From Tepidiphilus sp. (GTDB lineage Bacteria > Pseudomonadota > Gammaproteobacteria > Burkholderiales > Rhodocyclaceae): a DNA stretch of 13,365 bases. The notes beneath the pieces are model-generated. The model did not search any database, was not told where the DNA came from, and saw only the letters and a list, made by a program, of their open reading frames with translations. Positions 1-7,574 of the stretch are shown here, piece after piece. The position numbers were made by a program, and so were the translations under genes. The stretch spans positions 1-13,365 of the forward strand of contig JAQUGB010000029.1 in the NCBI GenBank assembly GCA_028684345.1. The letters run 5' to 3'. Position 1 is the stretch's first letter; each line of letters opens with the position of its first letter.

Positions 1-1
1 G

Positions 2-514
2 CAGGCCCTCGCCCGGCTGGATGCCGAAGTGCTGTGCGTGGCACCTGGGATGAGCCCGGATGCAGCGAAGCGGTATGCCACGCGGCGTTTGCGCATTGCC
101 CTCGCGCCGGTCGATCTGCCGCCACTGCTTGAACACGCCGATCTGGCCGTGAGCTACGGCAACACAGGCTTCTCGACCCAGGCCTTGCTGGCGGGTGTGC
201 CCTTGGCGATCCGGCCCCGGCATGTCGAGCAGGCACTTTTTGCCCATCGGGTGGAGGCACTGGGGGCAGGCAAGTTGCTCGGTGGCCGGATCGATACGGA
301 CAGCGTCACCGCGTCATTGCAAGAATTGCTCGGCAACCCGGCCTATCGGCAGGCCGCCCGCGCATTTCGCAGTCGCCACGCCGACTTCTCGCCCGGCCAG
401 GCCATCGAACAAAGCCTGTTCCTCATCGAGCGCACGTTTCTCGATGGCTGGAACACTGACCGACCCCGGAAGTCCCCAGAACCCCAGGAGCGTCCCCCGG
501 CATGCCTGTATTGA
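2..514 (+). CDS. Glycosyltransferase, C-terminal part (5' truncated)
   Basis: The reading frame is already open at base 2 and ends with TGA at 512-514, so this is the C-terminal 170 residues of a longer protein. The stretch SYGNTGFSTQALLAGVPLAI, followed by RPRHVEQALFAHRVEALGAG, resembles the C-terminal donor-binding half of GT-B fold glycosyltransferases of the UGT/MGT (GT1-like) type. There a Gly-rich segment is followed by EAL-GVP, and a later Q/A-R-x-E-x-LGAG segment contacts the nucleotide sugar. The acceptor-specific N-terminal half is outside the window, so the substrate cannot be inferred. The last 13 bases overlap the start of the HlyD-type gene, which puts this enzyme in the type I secretion operon. 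It may glycosylate the exported product or a cell-surface molecule; that is inference. The proline-rich tail (PRKSPEPQERPP) looks disordered and may exist only because the frame runs into the next gene. Confidence 0.72.
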   Translation, partial: QALARLDAEVLCVAPGMSPDAAKRYATRRLRIALAPVDLPPLLEHADLAVSYGNTGFSTQALLAGVPLAIRPRHVEQALFAHRVEALGAGKLLGGRIDTDSVTASLQELLGNPAYRQAARAFRSRHADFSPGQAIEQSLFLIERTFLDGWNTDRPRKSPEPQERPPACLY

Positions 515-1869
515 AGTCCCTCGTCCAACTCGCCCAGAGCGACCCACTGGCCTTCCATCCGCCGTTGATTCGTCTGCAGCAGGCGGCGCCCAATCCACAG
601 GGACGGCGCGTGCTGTGGGCCATCCTGGCGCTGGTCGCCTTTCTCATCGTCTGGGCGCTCGTCGGGCGACTGGATATCGTGGCGGTGGCCGACGGCAAGC
701 TCGTGCCCGCGAGCTACCTCAAGATCGTGCAGCCCGCTGAAGCTGGCATCGTCAAGGACATCCTGGTGCGCGAGGGCGAGACGGTGCGCGCCGGGCAGGT
801 CCTCATGCGCATGGATGCCTTGATCACCGAAGCGGATCTTGCGGCCATCGCCACCGAACACGCGCGCAGGCGCCTGCAGCTGGCCCGCATCGACGCGGAG
901 CTCGCAGGCACGCCCTTCCAGCTGGCCGTAGAGGCCCCGGCGGCGCTGGTGCGCGAGGCCGCTGCTCAGTACCAGGCCAACCGCGATGCCCTGGCCGCAG
1001 CATTAGCCGAGGAACGCAGCCGCCTGGTCAAGGCGCAGCAGGAACTGGCGGCTGCCCGCCAGCAGAAAGAGCGGCTGGAAGCCGTGCTGCCGCATTACCG
1101 CGAGCAGGACAATGCCTACGAGCAACTGGTCAAGGAGGGTTTCGCCGGAACCTTGATGGGCTCGGACAAGCGGCGCGAGCGCATCGAGAAGGAACAGGAA
1201 CTGGCCACGCAAGGGTACTTGATTGCCTCTGCCCAGGCCAGCATCGACCAGTCACAGAAGAAACTCAAGCAGATCGAGGCCGACTATGTGCGGCAGTTGC
1301 ACGCCGAGCGCCATGAGGCGCAGGCGCAGCTCGACAAGCTGACCCAAGAGCTGCAAAAGCAGCAGCACCGGCGCGAGCTGCTGGAGCTGAAGGCGCCGCA
1401 GGACGGCGTGATCAAGGATCTGGCCACGCACACCTCTGGCACCGTGGTGCAACCTGGCACTGTGCTTGCGAGCCTCGTGCCCCGCGAAGAGAAACTCAAG
1501 GCCGAGGTCTGGGTCTCCAACGAAGACATCGGCTTCGTGCGTACAGGTCAGCCGGTCAAGCTCAAGTTCGCCACCTATCCGTTCCAGAAATATGGCATGG
1601 GGCAAGGCATCGTCGAACACGTGAGTGCCGATGCCCAGAGCGAAGAAGAAGCGCGCGACAAGGGACTACAGGGCGTGGGGCAGCGCCCGCTGCGCTACAA
1701 GGCGCTGGTCGCGCTCGATTCGAATGCGCTGGAGGTGGATGGTGTGAAATACCCACTGTCAGTCGGTATGCACACCACGGCGGAGATCCTGCTGGGCGAC
1801 CGCACGGTGGCGGAATACCTGCTGTCGCCCGTGAAAAAGGCCTGGCACGAGGCAGGCCGGGAGCGATGA
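502..1869 (+). CDS. HlyD-family type I secretion periplasmic adaptor
   Basis: 455 residues, a typical length for the membrane-fusion subunit that joins an inner-membrane ABC exporter to a TolC channel. A short cytoplasmic N-terminus is followed by one membrane segment at about residues 37-57. A biotinyl/lipoyl-like half (VADGKLVP, then GIVKDILVREGETVRAGQVL) covers about 58-105. A long Lys/Glu/Gln-rich alpha-helical hairpin spans about 110-300, and the second lipoyl half and beta-barrel follow (APQDGVIKDLATHTSGTVV onward). The C-terminus (YPLSVGMHTTAEILLGDRTV, then YLLSP and a final RER) closely resembles that of E. coli HlyD as I remember it, which argues for a haemolysin/RTX-type exporter rather than a drug-efflux adaptor. 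AGGAG at 486-490 lies 11 bases before the ATG. The start overlaps the glycosyltransferase end by 13 bases, and the stop overlaps the next start (ATGA). The ABC partner is not in the window and is expected upstream. Confidence 0.93.
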   Translation: MPVLKSLVQLAQSDPLAFHPPLIRLQQAAPNPQGRRVLWAILALVAFLIVWALVGRLDIVAVADGKLVPASYLKIVQPAEAGIVKDILVREGETVRAGQVLMRMDALITEADLAAIATEHARRRLQLARIDAELAGTPFQLAVEAPAALVREAAAQYQANRDALAAALAEERSRLVKAQQELAAARQQKERLEAVLPHYREQDNAYEQLVKEGFAGTLMGSDKRRERIEKEQELATQGYLIASAQASIDQSQKKLKQIEADYVRQLHAERHEAQAQLDKLTQELQKQQHRRELLELKAPQDGVIKDLATHTSGTVVQPGTVLASLVPREEKLKAEVWVSNEDIGFVRTGQPVKLKFATYPFQKYGMGQGIVEHVSADAQSEEEARDKGLQGVGQRPLRYKALVALDSNALEVDGVKYPLSVGMHTTAEILLGDRTVAEYLLSPVKKAWHEAGRER

Positions 1870-3248
1870 AAATGTACGGGCGTTGGTTGGTAGCGGGACT
1901 GTTGAGTGGAATATGGGCTTTGCCGGTATGGGCGTTGGATTTCACCGAAGCTTTCCACTTGGCGAAAAACTACGACGCACAGGTGAAGATCGCCGCTTCG
2001 CGTGCCGCTCAGGACGAAGCAGGGGTGGATGTGGCGCGCTCCCGGCTGCTGCCGCAGGTGTCGGCGGCGGCGGCGCGTGGCAAGCAATATACACATACCA
2101 AATATTTGTCTGGACCCTATCCCTCTCGTTACGACGAACCGGATACGAAGAACTGGGCGCTGCAGGTGCGCCAGGGGCTTTATCGTCCGGCCGAATGGCG
2201 CAGCTGGGAGCGGGCGCAAAGTCTGGCGGAAGCGAGCGCGCGGGCATTGGATGCCGAAACCGCCACGCTACTCGCTCGGGTAGCCAAAGCGTATCTGGCA
2301 TTGCTGGAAGCGAAATCTCAGCTGAAGGTGGCCGAGCAGGACGTGGCGCGCTATGCGGAGGCATTGCGCCAGGCACAGCGGGCCTTCGAGACAGGGCTGG
2401 GGACGCGCATCGAGATCGAGGAGGCGCAGGCCAGGCTGGATGCGGCGCAGGCGAACGTGGTCGATTGGCAGGGGCAGATCGAGACGGGACGCCAGGATAT
2501 GGCGGCCTTGATCGGGCAGGAGGTTAATCCGGAGGATCTGATGCCATTTACCGAGGTGCGGGGTTTGGCACACGAGGTGTTACAGGAGCCGGCTACCGCC
2601 TGGGTGGAACGGATGGCATTGCATAATGCGGGATTGGCTTCTTTGAAGGCGCAGCTCGATGCGGCACAAAAGCAGGTGGCGGTGCAGAAGGCGGGACATC
2701 TGCCGACGGTGGATGCAGTGGCGAGCCGAACCTTGTCTCGCAGCGACAGCGTGACGACGATCGGCGAGGAGTATCTCACCACCAACGTGGCAGTGCAGGT
2801 GTCGATTCCACTGTATTCGGGCGGAGGAGTGAATGCCTCGGTGCGGGCGGCGCTGGCGGCGCAGGATGAAGCGCAGGCGCAATTCGACGGTCGGCGGCGC
2901 GAGTTGGTCACCGTCACGACGAATGCCTATTCTCGGGTGCGCTTCGGTTTGGAGCGGGTGACGGCGCTCGATCAGGCGATGCGTTCGGCGGAACAGGCGC
3001 TCGCGGCCACCCGCAAGGGAGTGCAGGTGGGGATGCGCAACAACGTGGATGTCCTCAACGCGGAGCAGGATCTGGCCAAGGTACAAATGCAGTGGGTGAG
3101 CGCGGCCTTCGAGCTTTTGGGTTCGATCGTGGAGTTATGGGCAGCCACCGGTGAGGTGGATCAGGCGCTGCAGCGGTTGGAAGCGGTGCAGCGGCAGGCA
3201 AGATGGGATCGCCTGGACGTAGCGGAAATGAAAGGAACGCCGCGGTGA
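1866..3248 (+). CDS. TolC-family outer-membrane channel of type I secretion
   Basis: 460 residues with a clear Sec signal peptide (hydrophobic residues 8-22, predicted cleavage after VWA at residue 23). The mature part has the internal duplication of the outer-membrane efflux protein family: two long Ala/Gln/Glu-rich helical hairpins (about 95-215 and 300-420), each ending near a short outer-membrane strand region. Family-typical pieces are AKAYLALLEAKSQLKVAEQD, the LDAAQANV helix, VSIPLYSGGGVNASVRAA and NNVDVLNAEQDLAKVQ. It would form the trimeric exit duct for the ABC-HlyD complex encoded with it. The ATG at 1866 overlaps the hlyD-like stop. GGGAG at 1859-1863 is only 2 bases from that ATG but 8 bases from a second in-frame ATG at 1872, so translation may really begin at residue 3. 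The gene ends 15 bases from the convergent rhlE, leaving no room for a separate terminator. Confidence 0.92.
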   Translation: MKMYGRWLVAGLLSGIWALPVWALDFTEAFHLAKNYDAQVKIAASRAAQDEAGVDVARSRLLPQVSAAAARGKQYTHTKYLSGPYPSRYDEPDTKNWALQVRQGLYRPAEWRSWERAQSLAEASARALDAETATLLARVAKAYLALLEAKSQLKVAEQDVARYAEALRQAQRAFETGLGTRIEIEEAQARLDAAQANVVDWQGQIETGRQDMAALIGQEVNPEDLMPFTEVRGLAHEVLQEPATAWVERMALHNAGLASLKAQLDAAQKQVAVQKAGHLPTVDAVASRTLSRSDSVTTIGEEYLTTNVAVQVSIPLYSGGGVNASVRAALAAQDEAQAQFDGRRRELVTVTTNAYSRVRFGLERVTALDQAMRSAEQALAATRKGVQVGMRNNVDVLNAEQDLAKVQMQWVSAAFELLGSIVELWAATGEVDQALQRLEAVQRQARWDRLDVAEMKGTPR

Positions 3249-3263
3249 TTCGACCTCGTCGCC

Positions 3264-4595
3264 TCACTGCGCGCGTCCGCTGCCTCCCAGCAACACCGCC
3301 ACCGCTTTCTTGCTTCCTGCGCGACGTGCCTCCGGCTGCTGCTTCGTCGTGGCAAGCACTGCGCCGGCCTTGGGCTCGTAGGGGCGGGAGAAGTCGAAAC
3401 CGTCGGGCGCGCGTCCGCTGCGCTCGGTACGGCGGCGGGCGGGCTCGGCGCGCCGTTCGCGTGGCGGGGGCTCCAGGGTTTCGGCGGGGATGGGGCGCCC
3501 GAGTAGCTTCTCGATCGCCTGCAGCCGCTCTTCTTCGCTCGCATCGACGAGCGAGATCGCCAAGCCTTCGTGTCCGGCGCGGCCGGTGCGTCCGACGCGG
3601 TGCACGTAGTCTTCGGGGTTGGGGGGCAGGGCGTAGTTGATGACGAAGGGCAGTTCTTCGATGTCCAGCCCCCGGGCGGCGACGTCGGTGGCCACGAGCA
3701 CGCGCAGCGTGCCATTTTTGAAGGCGTCGAGCACCTCGAAGCGCTGTTGCTGGGATTTGTCGCCGTGGATCGCCTCGGCCTGGATGCCGCGCCGCTGCAG
3801 GAGCGAGGCGAGCCGTCCGCAGGCGATTTTGGTGTCGACGAAGACGAGCGCCTGACCGGGATGGCGCTGCAGTAGCTCGACGAGCGCGTCGCGCTTGTGT
3901 GCGGCCTCGCAGCGCACGACGCGGTGCGTGATGGTCTCGCTCACCGTGTTGCGCCGCGCCACTTCGATCGTTTCCGGCTCGTGCAGCAGCTGTTGGGCGA
4001 GTTTCTTGATCTCGGGCGAGAAGGTGGCCGAGAAGAGCACAGTTTGACGTTCCCGCGGCAAGCGCTCCATGATGCGGCGGATGTCGGGCATGAAGCCCAT
4101 GTCCAGCATCCGGTCGGCCTCGTCGAAGACGAGGAATTCGACCTGGTTGAGCTGGATGGTCTTCTGCTCGAGGTGATCGAGCAGCCGCCCCGGAGTGGCC
4201 ACGACGATCTCCACGCCGCGGCGCAGTTCCTCGATCTGTGGCTTGATGTCCACGCCGCCATAGATCGCCGCGGCGCGCAGCGGCAGATATTTGCCGTATT
4301 GACGCACGGATTCATAGACCTGCAGCACGAGCTCGCGCGTGGGGGCGAGCACGAGCGCGCGCACGGGGTGGCGGGCAGGGCTCGCCGAGGTGTTGGCGTG
4401 GGGCGCCAGGCGCTGCAGCAGCGGTAGGGTGAATCCGGCAGTCTTGCCGGTGCCGGTCTGGGCGGCGCCGAGGAGGTCCTTGCCGGCGAGGATGCGCGGG
4501 ATGGCTTGGGCCTGGATCGGCGTGGGTTCGGTGTAACCGAGGTCGTTGACGGCGGAAAGCAGTTCAGGCAGAAGCCCAAGCTCGGAGAAGGTCAT
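3264..4595 (-). CDS. rhlE: ATP-dependent RNA helicase RhlE (DEAD-box)
   Basis: 443 residues carrying the full DEAD-box motif series in order. These are the Q motif with upstream aromatic (F3; GYTEPTPIQ at 20-28), Walker A AQTGTGKT (45-52), PTREL (85-89), TPGR (134-137), DEAD (158-161), SAT (189-191), VFVDTK (251-256), ATDVAARGLDI (302-312) and HRVGRTGRAG (332-341). The opening MTFSELGL and the segment FDEADRMLDMGFMPDIRRIM are characteristic of RhlE rather than DbpA, SrmB or DeaD. A basic, low-complexity tail follows the helicase core from about residue 370, as usual in RhlE, and probably binds RNA non-specifically. The known role is RNA unwinding in ribosome maturation and RNA turnover. It lies 84 bases downstream of rlmM on the same strand, but a -10 box at 4643-4648 suggests its own promoter. 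No good Shine-Dalgarno precedes the ATG. Confidence 0.93.
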   Translation of the reverse strand: MTFSELGLLPELLSAVNDLGYTEPTPIQAQAIPRILAGKDLLGAAQTGTGKTAGFTLPLLQRLAPHANTSASPARHPVRALVLAPTRELVLQVYESVRQYGKYLPLRAAAIYGGVDIKPQIEELRRGVEIVVATPGRLLDHLEQKTIQLNQVEFLVFDEADRMLDMGFMPDIRRIMERLPRERQTVLFSATFSPEIKKLAQQLLHEPETIEVARRNTVSETITHRVVRCEAAHKRDALVELLQRHPGQALVFVDTKIACGRLASLLQRRGIQAEAIHGDKSQQQRFEVLDAFKNGTLRVLVATDVAARGLDIEELPFVINYALPPNPEDYVHRVGRTGRAGHEGLAISLVDASEEERLQAIEKLLGRPIPAETLEPPPRERRAEPARRRTERSGRAPDGFDFSRPYEPKAGAVLATTKQQPEARRAGSKKAVAVLLGGSGRAQ

Positions 4596-4642
4596 CGGAG
4601 GTCGTGCGCTCCAGAAACGGAAGAAAATGGTGAAAGCAAGAA

Positions 4643-4648
4643 ATTATA
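4643..4648 (-). promoter_or_regulatory. -10 box of a probable rhlE promoter
   Basis: Read on the minus strand, the gap between rlmM and rhlE contains a perfect TATAAT, with transcription expected to start about 7 bases further on. That gives a leader of roughly 40 bases before the rhlE ATG at 4595. No convincing -35 hexamer is present at 16-18 bases spacing, so the promoter may be weak or activator-dependent. This is the only AT-rich patch in an otherwise GC-rich gap. Confidence 0.5.
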
Positions 4649-4679
4649 CGCCGGCATCGGATGATCGGCAGCAGCGCGT

Positions 4680-5744
4680 TCAGGAGATCGCCCTGGCGAA
4701 GAGGGTGACTTCCTCACGGTCGTGGTAGAGCTGCTTGCAGCGCAGTTCGATGCCGTCGGCCCCGCGCGTGAGCCGCTGCAGCCGTTTGCGGGCGTCTTCC
4801 AAGGCTTCGAGGCGTTTTTTCATCGGGAGTTTCAGGTTGAAGAGGGCGTAACGGCACAGGCGCTGGGCGAACCAGCGGCCGACGAGTTCGGCGATGCGGC
4901 TGGGCTGCTCCACCATGTCGCACAGCAGCCAATCGACGCGACCGCGCGGGCGCCAGGTAAAGCCGTCCGCGCGCTGCCAGTCGACGAGCTCCGAGGCGAG
5001 GAGCCGCGCATCCAGCCGGCCGTTGTCGATCGCGCTCACCCGCAGACCTCGCTGCACCATTTGCCAAGTCCATCCACCGGGAGCGGCGCCCAGGTCCACC
5101 GCCTTCATGCCGGGGCGCAGCCAGCGGGTGCGCTCGTCTTCGTCGAGCAGGACGAGAAGCGCTTCGGCGAGTTTGAGCGCGGAGCGGCTGGGCGCTGCCG
5201 CTGGCAGGCGCAGCCGCGGGATCCCGTTCTCCCAGGGGGAGAGGAGCCTGGAGGGGGCGCTGCCCAAAAAGGCTTCGCGCGAGGAGGGAAAGAAAACGAC
5301 GAGGGTTTCGCGGGCGCGCTCGGCGAATTTGCCGGCATCGGCGAGCGCCGCCTCGAGGTGCGGCCGCAGTCGGCGGGAGAAACCGGAGAGGGGGCGGCCT
5401 TCGTCGCTGTCGGGAAAGGCAAGACGCAGGGCAGAGAAACGCGTGCGGGGGTGGTGGTGCTCGATGTTCTCGACCAGGGGGCGCACGCGATCGCGTTCGG
5501 GCAGCGCCAGCCGGTCGAACCAGGGCATGCACTCGCGGGCGAACACGAGCTCGCGCCAGGAGGGCAGGGGAAGGTCGTCCGGCAACGGGGCGTGGGCATC
5601 CAGCAGCACGTAGCCGCTGCGCACCTGCATGGTGACTTCAGCGGGAATGCCGTGGGTCTCGGCCCAGCGGCGCAGCTCGACGGCGACTTCGGGCTCGAAA
5701 CCTGGGCGGGTGAGGGCGATCAGCCCTTGCGGCGGGGAATGCAT
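4680..5744 (-). CDS. rlmM: 23S rRNA 2'-O-ribose methyltransferase RlmM (C2498)
   Basis: 354 residues from the ATG at 5744. A GTG three codons upstream (5753) is possible, but neither start has a clear Shine-Dalgarno and the ATG gives the shorter, more usual N-terminus. RlmM uses SAM to methylate the 2'-OH of C2498 (E. coli numbering) in 23S rRNA before the large subunit is assembled. An N-terminal THUMP-like region (about 1-180; RPGFEPEV near the start) is followed by a Rossmann methyltransferase. The SAM motif VDLGAAPGGW is at 216-225. The K-D-K-E catalytic residues are all visible: K191 in PSRSALKL, D276 in CDMVE, K305 in NLKLPMKK and E345 in LYHDREEVT. IPRLRLPAAAPSRS is another family signature. 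It is transcribed towards rhlE, and the two make a sensible pair of RNA-metabolism genes. Confidence 0.95.
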   Translation of the reverse strand: MHSPPQGLIALTRPGFEPEVAVELRRWAETHGIPAEVTMQVRSGYVLLDAHAPLPDDLPLPSWRELVFARECMPWFDRLALPERDRVRPLVENIEHHHPRTRFSALRLAFPDSDEGRPLSGFSRRLRPHLEAALADAGKFAERARETLVVFFPSSREAFLGSAPSRLLSPWENGIPRLRLPAAAPSRSALKLAEALLVLLDEDERTRWLRPGMKAVDLGAAPGGWTWQMVQRGLRVSAIDNGRLDARLLASELVDWQRADGFTWRPRGRVDWLLCDMVEQPSRIAELVGRWFAQRLCRYALFNLKLPMKKRLEALEDARKRLQRLTRGADGIELRCKQLYHDREEVTLFARAIS

Positions 5745-5754
5745 GGCGTACACT
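5727..5754 (+). promoter_or_regulatory. Possible promoter of the aldo/keto reductase gene
   Basis: TTGCGG (5727-5732), a 16-base spacer and TACACT (5749-5754, 4 of 6) lie on the plus strand, overlapping the start of rlmM. If used, it would give a leader of about 60 bases and partly occlude the rlmM start. The match is modest, and this is a candidate only. Confidence 0.25.
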
Positions 5755-5769
5755 ACGGACGAAACGGCA

Positions 5770-5775
5770 ATGATA
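5770..5775 (-). promoter_or_regulatory. Possible -10 box of rlmM
   Basis: The minus strand reads TATCAT here (5 of 6 to consensus), about 26 bases before the rlmM ATG, inside the 80-base divergent gap shared with the aldo/keto reductase. No recognisable -35 lies at the right distance. Transcription from it would give a leader of only about 20 bases, consistent with the lack of a Shine-Dalgarno. Confidence 0.3.
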
Positions 5776-5809
5776 CCGCGGTGCGCTGGCAGCGGCGCGC
5801 TTTTCGACG

Positions 5810-5815
5810 AAGGAG
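5810..5815 (+). promoter_or_regulatory. Ribosome binding site of the aldo/keto reductase
   Basis: AAGGAG with a 9-base spacer to the ATG at 5825 is the strongest Shine-Dalgarno in this part of the window, and it fixes the start of the reductase. Confidence 0.7.
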
Positions 5816-5824
5816 AGAACGGTA

Positions 5825-6862
5825 ATGGAGTATCGCACGCTGGGAGAGGGCGCCTTGCAGGTGTCGGCGATCTGCATGGGGACGATGACCTTCGGGGAGC
5901 AGAACGACGAGGCGCAGGCGCACGCGCTGCTCGATCGCGCCTGGGAGGCCGGGGTCAATTTCTACGACACGGCGGAGATGTATCCCGTGCCGGCGCGCGC
6001 CGAAACCTACGGTGCGACGGAGCGCATTCTCGGCACCTGGCTCAAGCGCAAGCCGCGCGATCGGGTGATCCTGGCCACCAAGGCTGCTGGCCCGGCACGC
6101 AGTTTGAATTGGATTCGCGGCGGTCCCAGCGGGTTCGACGAGCGCAATCTGCGCGAGGCGATCGAAGGCAGCCTGCGGCGCTTGCAGACCGATTACGTCG
6201 ATCTCTATCAGCTGCACTGGCCGGACCGCAACCAGCCGATGTTCGGGGACTGGCGGTTCGATCCGGACAAGGAGCGGCCGACGGTGCCGATCCTCGCCCA
6301 GCTCGAAGCGCTCGCCAAGCTGGTCGAGGAGGGGAAGATCCGCTATGTCGGCGTCTCGAACGAACATTCCTGGGGTGTGATGCAGTTCGTGCGCCTGGCC
6401 GAAGAGCATGGCTTGCCGCGCATCGTCTCGATCCAGAACGCCTATCATCTGATGAACCGCACCTTCGAGTATGGTCTGGAGGAAGTCTGCTTCCGCGAAC
6501 GGGTGGGACTGCTCGCCTATTCGCCGCTCGCCTTTGGCCTCTTGAGCGGCAAATACCTTGCCGATCCTCAGGCCGAGGGGCGCCTGACGCGCTTTGCCAA
6601 CTTCGGACAGCGCTACGCCAAGCCCAATGTCCAACCGGCGGTCGAGACCTACGCGCAGCTTGCGCGCGAGCTGGGAGTGAGCCCGGCCACGCTCGCGCTG
6701 GGCTGGGTCTACCATCGCCGCTGCGTGACGAGCACCATCATCGGGGCCACCCGCCCCGAGCAGCTGGAGGAAAACCTCCGGGCCTGGGATTGGCGCCCGA
6801 GCCCGGAGGTGCTCGCGCGCATCGACGAAATCCACCTTCGCTACACGAACCCGGCGCCTTGA
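5825..6862 (+). CDS. Aldo/keto reductase, Tas-like
   Basis: 345 residues, a full-length TIM-barrel NADP(H)-dependent aldo/keto reductase. The catalytic tetrad is visible: D48 and Y53 in NFYDTAEMY, K86 in ILATKAAGP and H131 in YQLHWPDRN. The C-terminal cofactor region has SPLAFGLLSGKY and later STIIGATRPEQLEENL, where the GATRPEQ-type loop binds the 2'-phosphate region of NADP. The opening GTMTFGEQN and the AEMYPVP loop match E. coli Tas, a family member first noted for suppressing tyrosine auxotrophy; the true substrate is unknown for most members. It stands alone, divergent from rlmM and convergent with the lipoprotein gene (49-base gap). The start is fixed by AAGGAG at 5810-5815. The general family is certain, the physiological substrate is not. 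Confidence 0.92.
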   Translation: MEYRTLGEGALQVSAICMGTMTFGEQNDEAQAHALLDRAWEAGVNFYDTAEMYPVPARAETYGATERILGTWLKRKPRDRVILATKAAGPARSLNWIRGGPSGFDERNLREAIEGSLRRLQTDYVDLYQLHWPDRNQPMFGDWRFDPDKERPTVPILAQLEALAKLVEEGKIRYVGVSNEHSWGVMQFVRLAEEHGLPRIVSIQNAYHLMNRTFEYGLEEVCFRERVGLLAYSPLAFGLLSGKYLADPQAEGRLTRFANFGQRYAKPNVQPAVETYAQLARELGVSPATLALGWVYHRRCVTSTIIGATRPEQLEENLRAWDWRPSPEVLARIDEIHLRYTNPAP

Positions 6863-6911
6863 ACGGGGCCGGAGGATGCTGCCGCGCTGAAGGGGCGTTC
6901 CCGCCCGGGGG

Positions 6912-7289
6912 TCATCGCCCCGGTGCAGCCGGTGCCGGCGTGGCGGGTACGGACGGTCCGGGAACGTTCTCCGCTTTGGGGATGATGGGCTGTGAGCGTT
7001 TGAGCGGCTCGGTGGGGGCGAACACCGGTGGTACTTCGCGCAGGTTGTTCTGCAGCATGTAGTCGTTCATTTCGCGCCAGCCCTCGAAGATCGCCGCTTT
7101 CGAGGCGTTGGGATTGAGGGCGTAACAGTCTTCGAGCGAACGCCCGGCGTGCCGGCACGCGGCGCCGATCGCCTTGGCCTCGGCCTCTGCCTTCTTGGCG
7201 TCGTTCAGGCCGATGGCGTCGTAGAAGGCGTCGCAGCCCGCCAGCGATGCGGCCAGAAGGAGCAGCAAGGGCAGGGATCGGCGGGGCAT
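6912..7289 (-). CDS. Small lipoprotein of unknown function
   Basis: 125 residues. The N-terminus (RR, then a Leu-rich core, then the lipobox LAGC at 16-19) is a type II signal peptide, so Cys19 should be lipidated. The residue after it is Asp (CDAF), which in E. coli is the signal for staying in the inner membrane; that rule may not hold in this organism. The mature domain (about 20-95) is helical and has a Cys-x9-Cys pair (C45 and C55: ACRHAGRSLEDCYALN) that could form a periplasmic disulphide. It ends in WREMNDYMLQNNLREVPP, followed by a Pro/Ala-rich tail (about 100-125). I do not recognise a named family. AAGGA with a 7-base spacer precedes the ATG (+ strand 7297-7301). It is transcribed away from the tRNA array. 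Confidence 0.78.
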   Translation of the reverse strand: MPRRSLPLLLLLAASLAGCDAFYDAIGLNDAKKAEAEAKAIGAACRHAGRSLEDCYALNPNASKAAIFEGWREMNDYMLQNNLREVPPVFAPTEPLKRSQPIIPKAENVPGPSVPATPAPAAPGR

Positions 7290-7375
7290 CGGGTCTTCCT
7301 TGCGGGAGCAGGTGAAGGCGTTAACGGCATGGCCGCGGAAAACTTTATGCCGGGGCGGCCTCGCGCGCGAGAGTA

Positions 7376-7404
7376 TGGATTTTTTTTGGCGAGCTGGCTA
7401 TAAT
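7376..7404 (+). promoter_or_regulatory. Promoter of the tRNA array
   Basis: A perfect -10 box TATAAT at 7399-7404 is preceded by a 17-base spacer and TGGATT (7376-7381), a poor -35 (3 of 6). The spacer contains a run of T (7380-7387), which may bend the DNA. Transcription would begin near 7411, only about 5 bases before the mature tRNA-Ser, so the 5' leader to be removed by RNase P is very short. Confidence 0.7.
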
Positions 7405-7415
7405 TCTATGCTTCA

Positions 7416-7508
7416 GGAGAGGTACCGAAGCGGTCATAACGGCGCCGACTCGAAATCGGATGGCCGGGTAAAACCGGCACGCGGGTTCGAATCCCGCCCT
7501 CTCCGCCA
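7416..7508 (+). tRNA. tRNA-Ser (anticodon CGA)
   Basis: 93 bases including encoded CCA. The acceptor stem GGAGAGG/CCTCTCC is complete, the discriminator is G, and the T arm GCGGG-TTCGAAT-CCCGC is at 7481-7497. The anticodon CGA is at 7451-7453 in loop CTCGAAA and reads UCG. A long variable arm (GCCGG/CCGGC, about 7463-7478) is the class II hallmark used by SerRS. The outermost anticodon-stem pair (27-43) is G-A (7444/7460) rather than Watson-Crick. Confidence 0.95.
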
Positions 7509-7545
7509 GGTTTCATTGGCAATGCCGCAAGGCGTGCGGAACCGG

Positions 7546-7574
7546 TTTACAGTGAATGGTTTTTTTGCTACCAT
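7546..7574 (+). promoter_or_regulatory. Possible second promoter, before the Ala-Glu-Asp blocks
   Basis: TTTACA (7546-7551, 5 of 6), a 17-base spacer and TACCAT (7569-7574, 4 of 6) lie in the 83-base gap between tRNA-Ser and the first tRNA-Ala. The predicted start, near 7581, is about 11 bases before the tRNA. The spacer holds a run of eight T (7559-7566). It would let the six downstream tRNAs be made independently of tRNA-Ser. Confidence 0.45.

Noticed and set aside
4722..5825. 367-codon plus-strand frame opposite rlmM
   Set aside because: The minus strand encodes a complete RlmM with all catalytic residues; the plus-strand frame is compositional shadow.
6893..6906. Short hairpin GGGCG/CGCCC between the reductase and lipoprotein genes
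   Set aside because: Only 5 bp of stem and no T run on either strand; not enough to call a terminator.
7525..7539. CCGCA/TGCGG inverted repeat after tRNA-Ser, considered as a terminator
   Set aside because: The stem is 5 bp and the nearest T run is about 20 bases further on, so it does not have terminator geometry.
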